Source of the DNA: Bradyrhizobium sp. CCH5-F6
GTDB taxonomy: Bacteria > Pseudomonadota > Alphaproteobacteria > Rhizobiales > Xanthobacteraceae
Direction: 5' to 3'
Length of the DNA: 64,000 nucleotides
NCBI RefSeq assembly: GCF_001556045.1
Contig: NZ_LSIC01000183.1
Span: 1 to 64,000, forward strand
Under the pieces are notes generated by a model that was given only the letters and a program-made list of their open reading frames with translations, ran no database searches and was not told the DNA's origin. The position numbers and the translations under genes are program-made. Below, piece by piece: positions 34,949 through 45,756 of this stretch. Position 1 is the stretch's first letter; each line of letters begins with the position of its first letter.

Positions 34949-35872
34949 ATGGCAACGATCACAGCTGCGATGGTCAAGGATCTGCGCGAGTCGACCGGCG
35001 CAGGCATGATGGACTGCAAGGCCGCGCTCACGGAAAACGACGGCAACATGGAAGCCGCGCAGGACTGGCTGCGCAAGAAGGGTTTGTCCAAGGCCGCCAA
35101 GAAGTCGGGCCGCGTCGCGGCCGAGGGTCTGATCGGCGCGCTCACCAAGGGTACCAAGGGTGTCGTGGTCGAGGTCAACTCCGAGACCGACTTCGTCGCG
35201 CGCAACGGCCAGTTCCAGGGGCTGGTCAAGATGATCGCCCAGGTCGCCTTCGATGTCGGCGCCGACGTCGAGAAGATCAAGGCTGCCAAGGCCGGCGACG
35301 TCACGATCGAAACCGCCATCAATGATGCGATCGCCACCATCGGCGAGAACATGACGCTGCGCCGTGCCGCCCAGCTCGAAGTGAGCCAGGGCGTGGTCTC
35401 GCATTACGTCCACGGGGCCGTCGTCGACGGCGCTGGCAAGATGGGCGTGCTCGTGGCGCTGGAATCGCCGGGCAAGGCCGACGAGCTCGCCGCGCTCGGC
35501 CGCCAGATCGCGATGCATGTCGCGGCCACCAACCCGCTGGCGCTCGATCCCTCCGGTCTCGATCCGGCCGTGGTCAAGCGCGAAAAGGACGTGCTCGCCG
35601 ACAAGTACCGTCAGCAGGGCAAGCCCGAGAACGTGATCGAGAAGATCGTCGAGTCCGGCCTCAAGACCTACTACAAGGAAGTCTGCCTGCTCGAGCAGGC
35701 CTTCATCCACGACACCGGCAAGTCGGTGGCGCAGGCGGTGAAAGAGGCCGAGGGCAAGGTCGGCGGCGCCGTGAAGATCGCGGGCTTTGTGCGCTATGCT
35801 CTCGGCGAGGGAATCGAGAAGCAGGAAAGCGACTTCGCGGCCGAGGTCGCCGCGGCCAGCGGCAAGAAGTAA
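34949..35872 (+). CDS. tsf: Elongation factor Ts
   Basis: 307 aa. Nucleotide exchange factor for EF-Tu. The N-terminal UBA-like domain ends in the signature [23 protein letters not shown] marks the EF-Tu contact (the Asp-Phe pair that inserts into EF-Tu). The core subdomains and C-terminal helix are present. The ATG at 34949 begins [14 protein letters not shown]. Downstream of rpsB, separated by a hairpin. Confidence 0.97.
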   Translation: MATITAAMVKDLRESTGAGMMDCKAALTENDGNMEAAQDWLRKKGLSKAAKKSGRVAAEGLIGALTKGTKGVVVEVNSETDFVARNGQFQGLVKMIAQVAFDVGADVEKIKAAKAGDVTIETAINDAIATIGENMTLRRAAQLEVSQGVVSHYVHGAVVDGAGKMGVLVALESPGKADELAALGRQIAMHVAATNPLALDPSGLDPAVVKREKDVLADKYRQQGKPENVIEKIVESGLKTYYKEVCLLEQAFIHDTGKSVAQAVKEAEGKVGGAVKIAGFVRYALGEGIEKQESDFAAEVAAASGKK

Positions 35873-35886
35873 GCGCCGGAACGTTC

Positions 35887-35907
35887 CTTCCGGCTTGCCG
35901 CCGGAAG
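35887..35907 (+). terminator. Hairpin between tsf and pyrH
   Basis: CTTCCGGC-TTGCC-GCCGGAAG, perfect 8-bp stem, 14 nt after the tsf stop and without a T-run. Probably partial termination or an mRNA processing signal. Confidence 0.45.
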
Positions 35908-35932
35908 CGGCGCCCGGACAAGGAAGGTGCTC

Positions 35933-36649
35933 ATGACTGATCCGGTCTATCGTCGCGTCGTGATCAAGCTTTCCGGCGAATATCTCGCGGGACAGCAGGG
36001 CTTTGGCATCGATCAGCCGACCGTCGACCGGGTTGCGGACGATCTGATCGCCGCCCGCCATCTCGGTGCCGAGGTCGCGGTCGTGATCGGCGGCGGCAAC
36101 ATGGTCCGCGGCGTCGAGGTCTCCTCCCGCGGGGTGTCGCGGACCACCGGCGACACCATGGGCATGCTCGCCACCATGATGAACTGCCTCGCGCTGGAAG
36201 CGGCGATCGAGCGCAAGGGCACGCCGGCACGGACGCTGTCGGCCTTCGTCATGCCCGAGATTTCCGAGCTGTTCACCCGCACCGCGGCACACAAATATCT
36301 GGCCGAAGGCCGGATCGTGCTGCTCGGCGGCGGAACCGGCAATCCGTTCTTCACCACTGATACGACCGCGGTGCTCCGCGCCGCCGAGATCGGCGCCCAG
36401 GCCGTCCTGAAGGCGACCAATGTCGACGGAGTCTACTCGGCAGATCCGAAGAAGGATCCGACCGCCACGCGGTTCGACCGCCTGTCGCATTCGCAGGCGA
36501 TCGAGGGCGGCTACAAGGTGATGGATGCGACCGCCTTCGCGCTTGCCCGCGAGACGTCGCTGCCTATCATCGTATTCTCGATCGCGGAGCCGGGGTCGAT
36601 CGGCGCGATTCTGCGTGGCGTCGGCCACGGAACCATCGTCGCCGGCTGA
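35933..36649 (+). CDS. pyrH: UMP kinase
   Basis: 238 aa, amino-acid-kinase fold, UMP + ATP to UDP + ADP. Motifs: [12 protein letters not shown] (phosphate-binding Lys-Gly segment), [44 protein letters not shown] and [25 protein letters not shown] precedes the ATG at 35933; a GTG two codons upstream is less likely. Sits between tsf and frr as in most Proteobacteria. Confidence 0.97.
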   Translation: MTDPVYRRVVIKLSGEYLAGQQGFGIDQPTVDRVADDLIAARHLGAEVAVVIGGGNMVRGVEVSSRGVSRTTGDTMGMLATMMNCLALEAAIERKGTPARTLSAFVMPEISELFTRTAAHKYLAEGRIVLLGGGTGNPFFTTDTTAVLRAAEIGAQAVLKATNVDGVYSADPKKDPTATRFDRLSHSQAIEGGYKVMDATAFALARETSLPIIVFSIAEPGSIGAILRGVGHGTIVAG

Positions 36650-36715
36650 CGGCTCGTTCGGCTTGCCCGAGGGAAGGGCGCGGAGCGGTCGCCGGGATTT
36701 TGAAGGAGGAACGTG

Positions 36716-37279
36716 ATGGCCACGGGTAATTTCGACCTGAACGAACTGAAGCGCCGCATGCAGGGCGCCGTCCAGTCCCTCAAGCACGAGCTCGGCGGCC
36801 TGCGCACCGGCCGCGCCTCAGCCTCCATGCTCGATCCCGTGCAGGTCGAGGCCTATGGCAGCCACATGCCCCTCAACCAGCTCGCCACCGTCAGCGTGCC
36901 GGAGCCGCGCCTGATCTCGGTGCAGGTCTGGGACAAGTCGATGGTCAAGGCCGTCGAGAAGGCGATCGTCGATTCCAATCTCGGCCTGTCGCCGGCGACC
37001 GAGGGCCAGGTGCTGCGCCTGCGCATCCCCGAGCTCAACGAGGAGCGTCGCAAGGAGCTGGTGAAGGTCGCGCACAAATACGCCGAAGCCGCCAAGGTCG
37101 CCGCGCGCCACGTCCGCCGCGACGGTCTCGACGTGCTCAAGAAGCTCGAGAAGAATCACGAGATGTCGGAGGACGATCAGAAGCGTCACGCCGACGAGGT
37201 GCAGAAGGCGACCGACGGTACCATCGCCGAGATCGACCAGCTGCTGGCCGCCAAGGAAAAAGAAATCCTCACCGTCTAA
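36716..37279 (+). CDS. frr: Ribosome recycling factor
   Basis: 187 aa, standard length. Three-helix-bundle domain residues [39 protein letters not shown], and [18 protein letters not shown] are diagnostic. With EF-G it splits post-termination ribosomes. AGGAGG sits ahead of the ATG at 36716. A palindromic repeat starts right at its stop codon. Confidence 0.97.
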   Translation: MATGNFDLNELKRRMQGAVQSLKHELGGLRTGRASASMLDPVQVEAYGSHMPLNQLATVSVPEPRLISVQVWDKSMVKAVEKAIVDSNLGLSPATEGQVLRLRIPELNEERRKELVKVAHKYAEAAKVAARHVRRDGLDVLKKLEKNHEMSEDDQKRHADEVQKATDGTIAEIDQLLAAKEKEILTV

Positions 37280-37363
37280 AGCGCGATGAATGGTCATCGC
37301 GCTTAGGTTATTGTTTGCGCATGATCTTTTCGGAAAACCGCTTCGCACTTTTCCGGATCATGC
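37279..37363. repeat. Compound palindromic repeat between frr and uppS
   Basis: First hairpin: AAGCGCGATGA-ATGG-TCATCGCGCTT (perfect 11-bp stem, 37279-37304), beginning within the frr stop codon. Second: GCATGATC-TTTT-CGGAAAA-loop-TTTTCCG-GATCATGC (37319-37363). From memory, both halves belong to a family of dispersed intergenic palindromes in Rhizobiales. It lies inside an essential operon, so it may trim or stabilise the mRNA. Confidence 0.7.
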
Positions 37364-37378
37364 TTTGAGGCCGCCATA

Positions 37379-38137
37379 ATGTCCAACGCCGCCGCGCCAG
37401 CAACGGAAGGGCCAGACCGGTCCGAGGCGCCTGCGCATGTCGCCATCATCATGGATGGCAACGGGCGTTGGGCGGCCGCGCGCGGCTTGCCGCGTGCGGA
37501 AGGACACCGCCGCGGTGTGGACGCGCTGCGCCGCGTGGTGCGCGCCTCGCACGAGCTCGGCATCCGCTATCTCACCATCTTCTCGTTCTCTTCGGAGAAC
37601 TGGTCGCGCCCGGCGAGCGAGATCGGCGACCTGTTCGGCCTGCTGCGGCGCTTCATCCGCAACGATCTGGCGAGCCTGCATCGTGACGGCGTCAAGGTTC
37701 GCATCATCGGCGAGCGCGAGGGGCTCGAGAACGACATCTGCACGCTCCTCAACGAGGCCGAGGAGCTGACACGCGACAACACGCGCCTGACGCTCGTCGT
37801 CGCCTTCAACTACGGCTCGCGGCAGGAGATCGCGAAAGCGGCGCAGAAGCTCGCCCGCGAGGTCGCGGAGGGCAGGCGGGATCCTGCCACGATCGACGCC
37901 GAGACGCTTGGCACGTATCTCGACGCGCCCGACATTCCCGACCCCGATCTCATCATCCGCACCAGCGGCGAGCAGCGTCTGTCCAACTTCCTGATGTGGC
38001 AGGCCGCCTATAGCGAACTCGTGTTCGTGCCGATCCACTGGCCCGACTTCGACAAGGCGGCGCTGGAAAGCGCGATCGCCGAATTTGCCAGGCGCGAGCG
38101 TCGTTTCGGCGGCTTGGTCGCGAAAACCGCCTCGTGA
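37379..38137 (+). CDS. uppS: Undecaprenyl (isoprenyl) diphosphate synthase
   Basis: 252 aa cis-prenyltransferase that makes the C55 carrier lipid for peptidoglycan and O-antigen. Motifs: [19 protein letters not shown] with catalytic Asp26, [21 protein letters not shown], and the C-terminal [25 protein letters not shown]. Its stop overlaps the cdsA GTG start by 4 bp, so the two are translationally coupled. Confidence 0.96.
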   Translation: MSNAAAPATEGPDRSEAPAHVAIIMDGNGRWAAARGLPRAEGHRRGVDALRRVVRASHELGIRYLTIFSFSSENWSRPASEIGDLFGLLRRFIRNDLASLHRDGVKVRIIGEREGLENDICTLLNEAEELTRDNTRLTLVVAFNYGSRQEIAKAAQKLAREVAEGRRDPATIDAETLGTYLDAPDIPDPDLIIRTSGEQRLSNFLMWQAAYSELVFVPIHWPDFDKAALESAIAEFARRERRFGGLVAKTAS

Positions 38138-38976
38138 GCGACCCCGATGCCGCACCGGCGGGCTCGCAGCCTGCCCCGAGCAATCTCATGCTGCGAGTCA
38201 TCGCAGCGCTGGTGCTGGCGCCGCTTACCATCGCGATCGCCTATGTCGGCGGTTGGCTGTGGGCGCTTCTCGTCACGCTGGTCTCGATCGGGCTGTTCGC
38301 GGAATGGCTGATGGTGGTGGGCGCGGGATCGGCCGCGCTGACCGGGGCAGGGACGGTCGTCATCGCCATGATGGGGGCCGCCGTCGCTTTTGGCGCGCTC
38401 AAGACGTCCGTCATCACGGGCCTCATCGGCGGCGCGATCGTGACGCTGATCGCGCGGGGCAAGTTCTTGTGGGCAGCGACCGGCTTCGCCTACGCGGCGG
38501 CGGCGCTGCTGGCGGCGATCCTGGTGCGGAAGGATCTCGTCAACGGTTTCTCCGCACTGATGTTCGTGCTGCTGGTGGTGTGGGCGACCGATATCGGCGG
38601 CTATTTCGCCGGCCGCAGCATCGGCGGACCGAAGCTGTGGCCGCGCGTGAGCCCGAAGAAGACCTGGGCGGGTGCACTCGGCGGCTTTGTCGCAAGCCTT
38701 CTGGTTGCGGTGGGCTTTGCGGCCTGCGGCTTTGGAAAGCTGGCACCGTTGCTGCTCGTCAGCGCCGTCCTGTCGGTGGTATCGGCCTTGGGCGATCTGT
38801 TCGAATCCGCAGTGAAGCGGCGCTTCGGCGTCAAGGATTCCAGTCACTTAATTCCAGGCCATGGCGGGCTAATGGACCGTCTGGACGGTTTTGTCGCCGC
38901 CATCCTGGCGGCCTGGATTATCGGCTTTCTCCGCCATGGTGTGCATAGCGCCGGAAGCGGTCTTATGGTTTGGTGA
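38134..38976 (+). CDS. cdsA: Phosphatidate cytidylyltransferase
   Basis: 280 aa, about eight membrane segments. Makes CDP-diacylglycerol from phosphatidate and CTP in the inner membrane. The CdsA signature is at the C-terminus ([21 protein letters not shown]), with [14 protein letters not shown] and [14 protein letters not shown] upstream. GTG start at 38134 within the GTGA overlap with uppS. dxr follows after 4 bp. Confidence 0.95.
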   Translation: MSDPDAAPAGSQPAPSNLMLRVIAALVLAPLTIAIAYVGGWLWALLVTLVSIGLFAEWLMVVGAGSAALTGAGTVVIAMMGAAVAFGALKTSVITGLIGGAIVTLIARGKFLWAATGFAYAAAALLAAILVRKDLVNGFSALMFVLLVVWATDIGGYFAGRSIGGPKLWPRVSPKKTWAGALGGFVASLLVAVGFAACGFGKLAPLLLVSAVLSVVSALGDLFESAVKRRFGVKDSSHLIPGHGGLMDRLDGFVAAILAAWIIGFLRHGVHSAGSGLMVW

Positions 38977-38980
38977 GGAT

Positions 38981-40204
38981 ATGAGCGCGGTCCCATTGCG
39001 TAACAACAGGCTTGCGGCGTCCGACGTCCGCAGCGTCACGGTTCTCGGCGCCACCGGCTCGATCGGCGACAGCACGATGGACCTGCTGCGCGCCTCGCCC
39101 GAGCGCTATCGCGTCGAGGCACTGACGGCGAACGGCAATGTCGCAGCGCTGGCCAAGCTCGCCAGGGAATTCTCCGCGCGCTTTGTGGCGATCGCCGATA
39201 CCTCCAAGCTCGCCGAGCTCAAGGCCGCTCTAGCGGGCACCAGCACCGAATGCGGCGCGGGCGAAAGCGCGGTGATCGAGGCCGGCGCGCGCCCCGCCGA
39301 CTGGGTGATGGCGGCCGTGAGCGGCGCGGCCGGATTGAAGCCGGCCCTGGCGGCGGTCGATCGGGGCGCCCATGTCGCGCTCGCCAACAAGGAGTGTCTG
39401 GTCTGCGCCGGCGATTTCTTCATGCAGCGTGCGGCAAAAGCGGGCGCCTGCATCCTTCCGGCCGATTCCGAGCACAATGCGCTGTTCCAGGCGCTGAGCT
39501 CAGGCAATCGCGACGAGCTCGTCCGCGTGATCATCACCGCCTCCGGTGGCCCGTTCCGGACCTGGAAGCCCGCCGACATCGAGCAGGCGACGCTCGAACA
39601 GGCCCTGAAGCATCCGAACTGGAGCATGGGCCAGAAGATCACGATCGATTCCGCCTCGATGATGAACAAGGGGCTTGAGGTGATCGAGGCGTCCTATCTG
39701 TTCGCGCTCACGCCGGACGAGATCGACGTGCTCGTTCATCCGCAGTCGATCATCCACGGCATGGTCGAGTTTTCCGACCGCTCGGTGGTGGCCCAGCTCG
39801 GCGCGCCCGACATGCGCACGCCGATCGCGCATTGCCTCGGCTGGCCCGATCGCATCAAGGGGCCGGCGGCCAAGCTGGACCTCGCCAAGATCGGCCAGCT
39901 GACTTTCGAGGCGCCGGACTTCGAGCGCTTCCCCGGACTTCGGCTGGCCTACGAGTCGCTGCGGACCGGGAAGGGGGCGACCACCGTCTACAACGCCGCC
40001 AACGAGGTCGCGGTCGCCGCCTTCATCGCCGGCAAGATCCGGTTCGGCGCCATCGCCCGGCTGGTCGAGGCGACCCTCGACGATTGGGCCAAAGGCGGTA
40101 ACCAGGCGCCCCTGACGTCCGCCGACGATGCAATCTCTGTTGACCATGTTGCTCGAAATAGAGCTGCCGCCCTATTGCCTCAAATTGCCTTAAAGGCATC
40201 CTAG
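38981..40204 (+). CDS. dxr: 1-deoxy-D-xylulose-5-phosphate reductoisomerase
   Basis: 407 aa, MEP isoprenoid pathway. NADPH motif [18 protein letters not shown]; substrate/metal site [14 protein letters not shown]; catalytic-domain motifs [50 protein letters not shown]. It supplies precursors for UppS, encoded two genes upstream. The ATG at 38981 follows GAGGAT. Confidence 0.96.
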   Translation: MSAVPLRNNRLAASDVRSVTVLGATGSIGDSTMDLLRASPERYRVEALTANGNVAALAKLAREFSARFVAIADTSKLAELKAALAGTSTECGAGESAVIEAGARPADWVMAAVSGAAGLKPALAAVDRGAHVALANKECLVCAGDFFMQRAAKAGACILPADSEHNALFQALSSGNRDELVRVIITASGGPFRTWKPADIEQATLEQALKHPNWSMGQKITIDSASMMNKGLEVIEASYLFALTPDEIDVLVHPQSIIHGMVEFSDRSVVAQLGAPDMRTPIAHCLGWPDRIKGPAAKLDLAKIGQLTFEAPDFERFPGLRLAYESLRTGKGATTVYNAANEVAVAAFIAGKIRFGAIARLVEATLDDWAKGGNQAPLTSADDAISVDHVARNRAAALLPQIALKAS

Positions 40205-40247
40205 TTGGTTCGGGCCAGGGCCTTGCGGCGCTGGGTAAGGGAAATCG

Positions 40248-41399
40248 ATGATCGACTTTTTTGTCCATAGTTTCAATACTTTGAGCCATGGGCTCCTCGG
40301 CTACGCGGTTCCCTTTCTTTTCGTCCTGACCATCGTCGTGTTCTTCCACGAGCTCGGCCATTTCCTGGTCGCGCGCTGGGCGGGCGTTCGGGTGCTGACC
40401 TTTTCGCTCGGGTTCGGACCTGAGCTGATTGGTTTCAACGACCGCCATGGCACCCGCTGGAAGATCTCGGCAATCCCGCTCGGCGGCTACGTCAAGTTCT
40501 TCGGCGACGAGAGCGAGGCCTCGACCCCCTCGACTCAGACGCTCGCGGCCATGACGGCCGAAGAGCGCGCCGGCAGCTTCCACCACAAGAAGGTCGGCCC
40601 GCGTGCGGCCATCGTCGCGGCCGGACCGATCGCCAATTTCATCTTGGGTGCGCTGATCTTCGCCGGCATGGCCCTCTATTACGGCAAACCGAGCACCATC
40701 GCGCGCGTCGACGGTGTCGTCGCCGATGGGGCGGCGGCTGCGGCGGGCTTCAAGATCGGGGACGTCGTCGTCCAGATCGACGGCAAGCCGATCGAGAGCT
40801 TTGCCGACATGCAGCGAATCGTTGCGATGAACGCCGGTTCGACGCTTACCTTCCAGGTGAAGCGCGACGGCGCCATCGTCTCGCTGACCGCGACCCCGGC
40901 GCTGCTCGAGCGCAAGGATCCATTCGGCAACAGCCACCGTCTCGGCGTGCTCGGTATCGAGCACAAGTCGCAGGCCGGGGAGGCCTCGACCGCGCCGGTC
41001 GGGGTCGGTGAGGCGCTCAAGATCGGGGTCGAGCAGGTCTGGTTCATCATCACCAGCACGTTCAAGTTCCTAGGCTCGCTGTTCGTCGGACATGGCAACC
41101 CGAACGAGGTCAGCGGCGTCCTGGGAATCGCGAAGATGTCCGGGCAGGCGGCCAGCGCCGGGTTCCAGTTCGTGATCAATCTCTGCGCGGTGCTGTCGGT
41201 CTCGATCGGCCTGTTGAACCTGTTCCCGATCCCGCTGCTCGATGGTGGCCACCTGATGTTCTATGCGGCCGAGGTGGTCCGTGGCCGGCCCTTGTCCGAG
41301 CGAACCCAGGAGATGGGGTTCCGAATCGGGCTCGGCCTGGTGCTGATGCTGATGGTGTTCGCGACCTACAACGACATCCTGCGGATGGCCGCTTCCTGA
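40248..41399 (+). CDS. rseP: Site-2 metalloprotease RseP
   Basis: 383 aa inner-membrane protease. Zinc motif FFHELGHFLVA (His34, Glu35, His38) in the first helix, a single PDZ domain (about 140-210), and the second active-site segment NLFPIPLLDGGHLMFY. It performs regulated intramembrane cleavage, typically of an anti-sigma factor and signal-peptide remnants. It has one PDZ domain, where E. coli RseP has two. Upstream of bamA, the usual envelope-biogenesis order. AAGGGA ribosome-binding site. Confidence 0.95.
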   Translation: MIDFFVHSFNTLSHGLLGYAVPFLFVLTIVVFFHELGHFLVARWAGVRVLTFSLGFGPELIGFNDRHGTRWKISAIPLGGYVKFFGDESEASTPSTQTLAAMTAEERAGSFHHKKVGPRAAIVAAGPIANFILGALIFAGMALYYGKPSTIARVDGVVADGAAAAAGFKIGDVVVQIDGKPIESFADMQRIVAMNAGSTLTFQVKRDGAIVSLTATPALLERKDPFGNSHRLGVLGIEHKSQAGEASTAPVGVGEALKIGVEQVWFIITSTFKFLGSLFVGHGNPNEVSGVLGIAKMSGQAASAGFQFVINLCAVLSVSIGLLNLFPIPLLDGGHLMFYAAEVVRGRPLSERTQEMGFRIGLGLVLMLMVFATYNDILRMAAS

Positions 41400-41574
41400 T
41401 AGGGGCTTTTTTGTGGCGTTGCTGTTCAGCAACGTCTTGGAATGAAATTGAAATTACGGCGCTTTCGGCCGTTTGCGGCGTCGACGAAATTGGCTACAAG
41501 CGGCCTGAACTTGGGGAATCTCCGGACCGGCGTTGGGGTTGGTCTGGCACGGAATGATAAGGGCGCGTTGCGCG

Positions 41575-44103
41575 ATGAAGTTTGGACTGCGACTCCGGGG
41601 GGGCTTGCTCGCAACCCTGATCATGTTCGGCGCGCCGATGGTTGCCCCGGTTGGGGCCGTTTTCGTGTCTTCGCCTGCGCTCGCTCAGACCGTTCAGTCG
41701 ATTACCGTCGAAGGAAATCGCCGCGTCGAGGTGGAGACGATCCGCTCCTATTTCAAGCCGGGTCCGGGCGGCCGCCTGGATCAGGGTGCCATCGACGACG
41801 GCCTCAAGGCGTTGATCGAGACTGGCCTGTTCCAGGACGTCAGGATCAACCGCGGCGCGGGCGGCCAGCTCATCGTCTCCGTGGTGGAAAACCCGGTGAT
41901 CGGGCGCGTCGCCTTCGAGGGCAACAAGAAGATCAAGGACGAGCAGCTCACCACTGAAGTCCAGTCCAAGGCGCGCGGCACCTTCTCGCGCGCCATGGTG
42001 CAGTCCGATACGCTGCGAATCGCCGAAATCTATCGCCGCTCCGGCCGCTATGATGTGCGCGTCACGCCCGAAATCATCGAGCAGCCGAACAATCGCGTCG
42101 ACCTGATCTTCACCATCGAGGAGGGCGCCAAGACCGGCGTCAAGTCGATCGAGTTCGTCGGCAACAACGCGTTCTCGTCCTACCGCCTCCGCGACGTCAT
42201 CAAGACGCGCGAATCGAACCTCTTGAGCTTCCTCGCTACCGGCGACATCTACGATCCCGATCGCGTCGAAGCCGACCGCGACCTGATTCGCCGCTTCTAT
42301 CTCAAGAACGGTTTCGCCGACGTCCAGGTGGTGGCTGCGCTGACCGAATACGATCCGGAAAAGAAGGGCTTCAACGTTACCTTCAAGATCGAGGAAGGCG
42401 CGCAGTATCGCGTCGGCGCGGTCGATTTCCGCTCCAGCATTCCGAACTTCGATCCATCGTCGATGCGCACCTATTCGCGCGTCCATGTCGGCTCGCTCTA
42501 CAATGTCGAATCGGTCGAGAAGTCGGTCGAGGAGATGCAGATCGAGGCCTCGCGCCGCGGCTATGCCTTCGCCGTGGTCCGGCCCGGCGGCGACCGCAAC
42601 TTCGAAGCCCACACGGTGTCGGTCGTTTTCAACATCGACGAGGGCCCTCGCACCTATATCGAGCGTATCAACCTGCGCGGCAACACCCGCACGCGCGACT
42701 ACGTGATCCGCCGCGAGTTCGACATCTCGGAAGGAGATGCCTACAACCGCGCGCTCGTCGATCGTGCCGAGCGGCGCCTGAAGAACCTCGACTACTTCAA
42801 GAGCGTGAAGATCACGACCGAGCCCGGCTCGTCGAGCGACCGCGTCATCCTGGTCGTCGACATGGAAGAGAAATCGACCGGCGACTTCTCGATCTCGGGC
42901 GGCTACTCCACGACCGACGGCGCGCTGGCCGAAGTCTCGGTCTCCGAGCGAAATCTGCTCGGGCGCGGCCTGTTCGCCAAGGCCTCGGTGACCTACGGCC
43001 AGTACGCACGCGGCTACTCGCTGTCGTTCGTCGAGCCGTATCTGCTCGACTACCGCGTCGCGCTCGGCCTGGATCTCTACCAGCGTGAGCAGCTGGCCAA
43101 CAGCTACATCTCCTACGGCACCAAGACGCTCGGCTTCTCGCCGCGCCTCGGCTTCTCCCTGCGCGAGGATCTGGCCCTCCAGGTACGCTACTCGATCTAC
43201 CGTCAGGAAATCACGCTGCCGTACTACCTGGCGAACTGTAACAACAATCTGGGCACATCGGCATTCAACCCGAGCCCGGCCTTCGCTGCGTCGCAGACGC
43301 CGCCGATCGACCTGACCTCGACCAATGGCCTCGGCTGCTACAGCGACGGTGAAGCCTCGCTGCCGGTACGCAAGGAGCTTGCCAACGGCAAGACCCTGAC
43401 CTCGGCGATCGGCTATACGCTGACCTACAACACGCTGGACAACAACAAGAACCCGACCGACGGTCTGCTCGTCGACTTCCGGCAGGATTTCGCTGGCGTC
43501 GGCGGCGACGTCTCCTACCTGAAGTCGGTCATCGATGCGAAGTACTACACTCCGCTGGTGTCCGACATCGTTGGCCTCGTACGCCTGCAGAGCGGCATGC
43601 TGAACAAGATCGGCAGCGATCTGCGCATGCTCGACCACTTCCAGATGGGCCCGAACCTCGTCCGAGGCTTTGCCCCGAACGGCATCGGCCCGCGCGACTT
43701 GAACCCCTTCGGGACGCAGGACGCGCTCGGCGGCACCAAGTACTGGGGCGCTTCGCTCGAGCTGCAGATGCCGTTCTGGTTCCTGCCGAAGGAAGTGGGT
43801 CTGAAGGGCGCGGTCTATGCGGACGCCGGCGGTCTCTATGATTACAAGGGACCGACGAGCTGGACCGCAACCAACGAGGTCAACGCTCCCGGCTGTATCC
43901 CGTCAACGATCAATCCGACGTCCACGGGGACCTGCACCGGCCTCGTGTATGACGACAGCAAGGTCATTCGCTCGTCGGTCGGTGTTGGCCTGATCTGGCA
44001 GTCGCCGTTCGGACCGCTGCGCTTCGACTACGCTGTGCCGCTCAGCAAGGGCAAGTACGACCGCACGCAGGAGTTCCGGTTCGGCGGCGGCACCACGTTC
44101 TAA
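41575..44103 (+). CDS. bamA: Outer membrane protein assembly factor BamA
   Basis: 842 aa. Signal peptide to about SSPALAQ, five POTRA domains (first: VQSITVEGNRRVEVETIRSYF; fifth near YIERINLRGNTRTRDYVIRREF), then the Omp85 barrel with VRGF (NLVRGFAPNGIGPRD) and a final strand ending EFRFGGGTTF with the terminal aromatic. It folds and inserts outer-membrane barrels. ATG 41575 begins a good signal peptide; an ATG at 41554 gives seven extra residues and cannot be excluded. Confidence 0.95.
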   Translation: MKFGLRLRGGLLATLIMFGAPMVAPVGAVFVSSPALAQTVQSITVEGNRRVEVETIRSYFKPGPGGRLDQGAIDDGLKALIETGLFQDVRINRGAGGQLIVSVVENPVIGRVAFEGNKKIKDEQLTTEVQSKARGTFSRAMVQSDTLRIAEIYRRSGRYDVRVTPEIIEQPNNRVDLIFTIEEGAKTGVKSIEFVGNNAFSSYRLRDVIKTRESNLLSFLATGDIYDPDRVEADRDLIRRFYLKNGFADVQVVAALTEYDPEKKGFNVTFKIEEGAQYRVGAVDFRSSIPNFDPSSMRTYSRVHVGSLYNVESVEKSVEEMQIEASRRGYAFAVVRPGGDRNFEAHTVSVVFNIDEGPRTYIERINLRGNTRTRDYVIRREFDISEGDAYNRALVDRAERRLKNLDYFKSVKITTEPGSSSDRVILVVDMEEKSTGDFSISGGYSTTDGALAEVSVSERNLLGRGLFAKASVTYGQYARGYSLSFVEPYLLDYRVALGLDLYQREQLANSYISYGTKTLGFSPRLGFSLREDLALQVRYSIYRQEITLPYYLANCNNNLGTSAFNPSPAFAASQTPPIDLTSTNGLGCYSDGEASLPVRKELANGKTLTSAIGYTLTYNTLDNNKNPTDGLLVDFRQDFAGVGGDVSYLKSVIDAKYYTPLVSDIVGLVRLQSGMLNKIGSDLRMLDHFQMGPNLVRGFAPNGIGPRDLNPFGTQDALGGTKYWGASLELQMPFWFLPKEVGLKGAVYADAGGLYDYKGPTSWTATNEVNAPGCIPSTINPTSTGTCTGLVYDDSKVIRSSVGVGLIWQSPFGPLRFDYAVPLSKGKYDRTQEFRFGGGTTF

Positions 44104-44115
44104 GTCGATCAGCAC

Positions 44116-44161
44116 GGCACGATCCGGATCGCTGGAGCCGGTTTCCGAAAGGGATCGTGCC
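44116..44161. repeat. Long inverted repeat after bamA
   Basis: GGCACGATCC (44116-44125) pairs with GGATCGTGCC (44152-44161), with an inner CGGA/TCCG pair. No T-run. Could be a terminator of bamA or another dispersed palindrome. Confidence 0.5.
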
Positions 44162-44228
44162 AATCCAAGACATGAGGCATGATGCGGCCTGACCGCTTCA
44201 TGCCGAAGCCGGACCGCGACGGGGTGGA

Positions 44229-45293
44229 ATGGCGCAGCCGACCTTCTTCACAAAGCCGCCTGCCACAGCGCTGGCCGAAATTGCCACGCTGACAAAGGCG
44301 CAGCTGGTCGACCCCGCGAGGGGCGGCCAAATCATCACGGGTCTGGCGTCGCTGGACGAAGCGGGCCCGGCGCATCTGGCATTCTTCGACAACCTCAAAT
44401 ATGTCGATCAGCTCAGGGCGACCAGGGCGGGTGCCTGTCTGGTCAGTCCGCGTTTCGAGGCCGAGGTGCCCGCGCACGTGGCGGTGCTGCGGGTGGCGCA
44501 GCCATTCCGCGCCTTCGTCAGGATCGCGCGGGAGTGGCACGGCGACGCGCTCAGGCCGCAGTCCTGGGTCGGCAATGAGGGCATCGCGCCGTCGGCCATC
44601 ATCGATCCCACGGCGCGGCTAGAGGACGGCGTGATCGTAGACCCCCTGGCTGTGATCGGCGCGGACGTCGAGATCGGCAGCGGCACAGTGATCGGCGTCG
44701 GGGCGGTGATCGGCCCCGGCGTCAAGATCGGTCGGGACTGCAATGTCGGCGCCCGCACGGCGATCCAGTGCGCCCTGATCGGCAACAACGTGCTGATCCA
44801 TCCGGGCTGCTCGATCGGCCAGGACGGCTACGGCTTCATCTTCTTCGGTCCCGAGGGCCATCTGAAGGTGCCGCAGACCGGTCGGGTGCTGATCCAGAAC
44901 GACGTCGAGGTCGGCGCCAACACCACGATCGACCGCGGATCCCTGCGCGACACCGTGATCGGCGAGGGGACCAAAATCGACAATCAGGTCCAGATCGGCC
45001 ACAATGTGACGATCGGCCGGCACTGCCTGCTGGCGGCCCAGATCGGCCTCGCCGGCAGCCTGACCATCGGCGACAACGTGGCGCTGGGAGCAAAGGTTGG
45101 GATCAACAATCACCTCAAGATCGGCGACGGGGCCCAGGTCACCGCGATGAGCGGCGTCAAGGACGACATCCCGGCGAACGGTCGCTGGGGCGGCTTTTTT
45201 GCCAAGCCGACCAAGCAGTGGTTCAAGGAAATCATCGCGGTGGAGCGGCTGGTACGCGACAGCAAGGCCGATAAGGACGAGGGACGGGAATGA
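44229..45293 (+). CDS. lpxD: UDP-3-O-(3-hydroxyacyl)glucosamine N-acyltransferase
   Basis: 354 aa. N-terminal uridine-binding domain, then a left-handed parallel beta-helix of hexapeptide repeats ([32 protein letters not shown] onward) with the catalytic-His region [26 protein letters not shown]. Third step of lipid A synthesis. It overlaps fabZ by 4 bp. Confidence 0.96.
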   Translation: MAQPTFFTKPPATALAEIATLTKAQLVDPARGGQIITGLASLDEAGPAHLAFFDNLKYVDQLRATRAGACLVSPRFEAEVPAHVAVLRVAQPFRAFVRIAREWHGDALRPQSWVGNEGIAPSAIIDPTARLEDGVIVDPLAVIGADVEIGSGTVIGVGAVIGPGVKIGRDCNVGARTAIQCALIGNNVLIHPGCSIGQDGYGFIFFGPEGHLKVPQTGRVLIQNDVEVGANTTIDRGSLRDTVIGEGTKIDNQVQIGHNVTIGRHCLLAAQIGLAGSLTIGDNVALGAKVGINNHLKIGDGAQVTAMSGVKDDIPANGRWGGFFAKPTKQWFKEIIAVERLVRDSKADKDEGRE

Positions 45294-45751
45294 CGGCGGA
45301 ATCACCTGTTAAGTTCGAGCTGGTGGATATCAACGCGATCCTCCAGACCCTGCCGCACCGCTTTCCAATGCTGCTGATCGATCGCGTGATCAACATCCGC
45401 GCCGATTACAGCGGCATCGGCATCAAGAACGTCACCTTCAACGAGCCGGCCTTCCAGGGGCACTTCCCCGAGCGTCCGGTCTATCCCGGCGTCATGATGA
45501 TCGAGGCGATGGCGCAGACCGCGGGCGTGATCGGCATCAAGTCGGTCGAAGGCACCGAGAAGCCGCGGGCGGTCTATTTCCTCACCATCGACAAGTGCAA
45601 GTTCCGCAAGCCGGTGCTGCCCGGCGATACCATCGAATATCACATGCGCTCGCTCGGCCGCCGCAAGGCCATGTGGTGGTTTCACGGCGATGCCAAGGTC
45701 AACGGGCAGGTCGTCGCGGAAGCCGATGTCGGCGCGATGTTGACGGACTGA
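45290..45751 (+). CDS. fabZ: 3-hydroxyacyl-ACP dehydratase FabZ
   Basis: 153 aa hot-dog-fold dehydratase. [13 protein letters not shown] at the N-terminus; catalytic His58 in [13 protein letters not shown] and Glu72 in [11 protein letters not shown]. Competes for 3-hydroxyacyl-ACP with LpxA/LpxD, which explains the clustering. ATGA overlap with lpxD. Confidence 0.96.
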   Translation: MTAESPVKFELVDINAILQTLPHRFPMLLIDRVINIRADYSGIGIKNVTFNEPAFQGHFPERPVYPGVMMIEAMAQTAGVIGIKSVEGTEKPRAVYFLTIDKCKFRKPVLPGDTIEYHMRSLGRRKAMWWFHGDAKVNGQVVAEADVGAMLTD

Positions 45752-45756
45752 GCGGC

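Noticed and set aside
34943..36787. 614-codon minus-strand frame opposite tsf and pyrH
   Set aside because: Covers two certain essential genes; sequence has no family features.
41494..43638. 714-codon minus-strand frame opposite bamA
   Set aside because: Shadow of bamA; no motifs, no ribosome-binding site, composition typical of an antisense high-GC frame.
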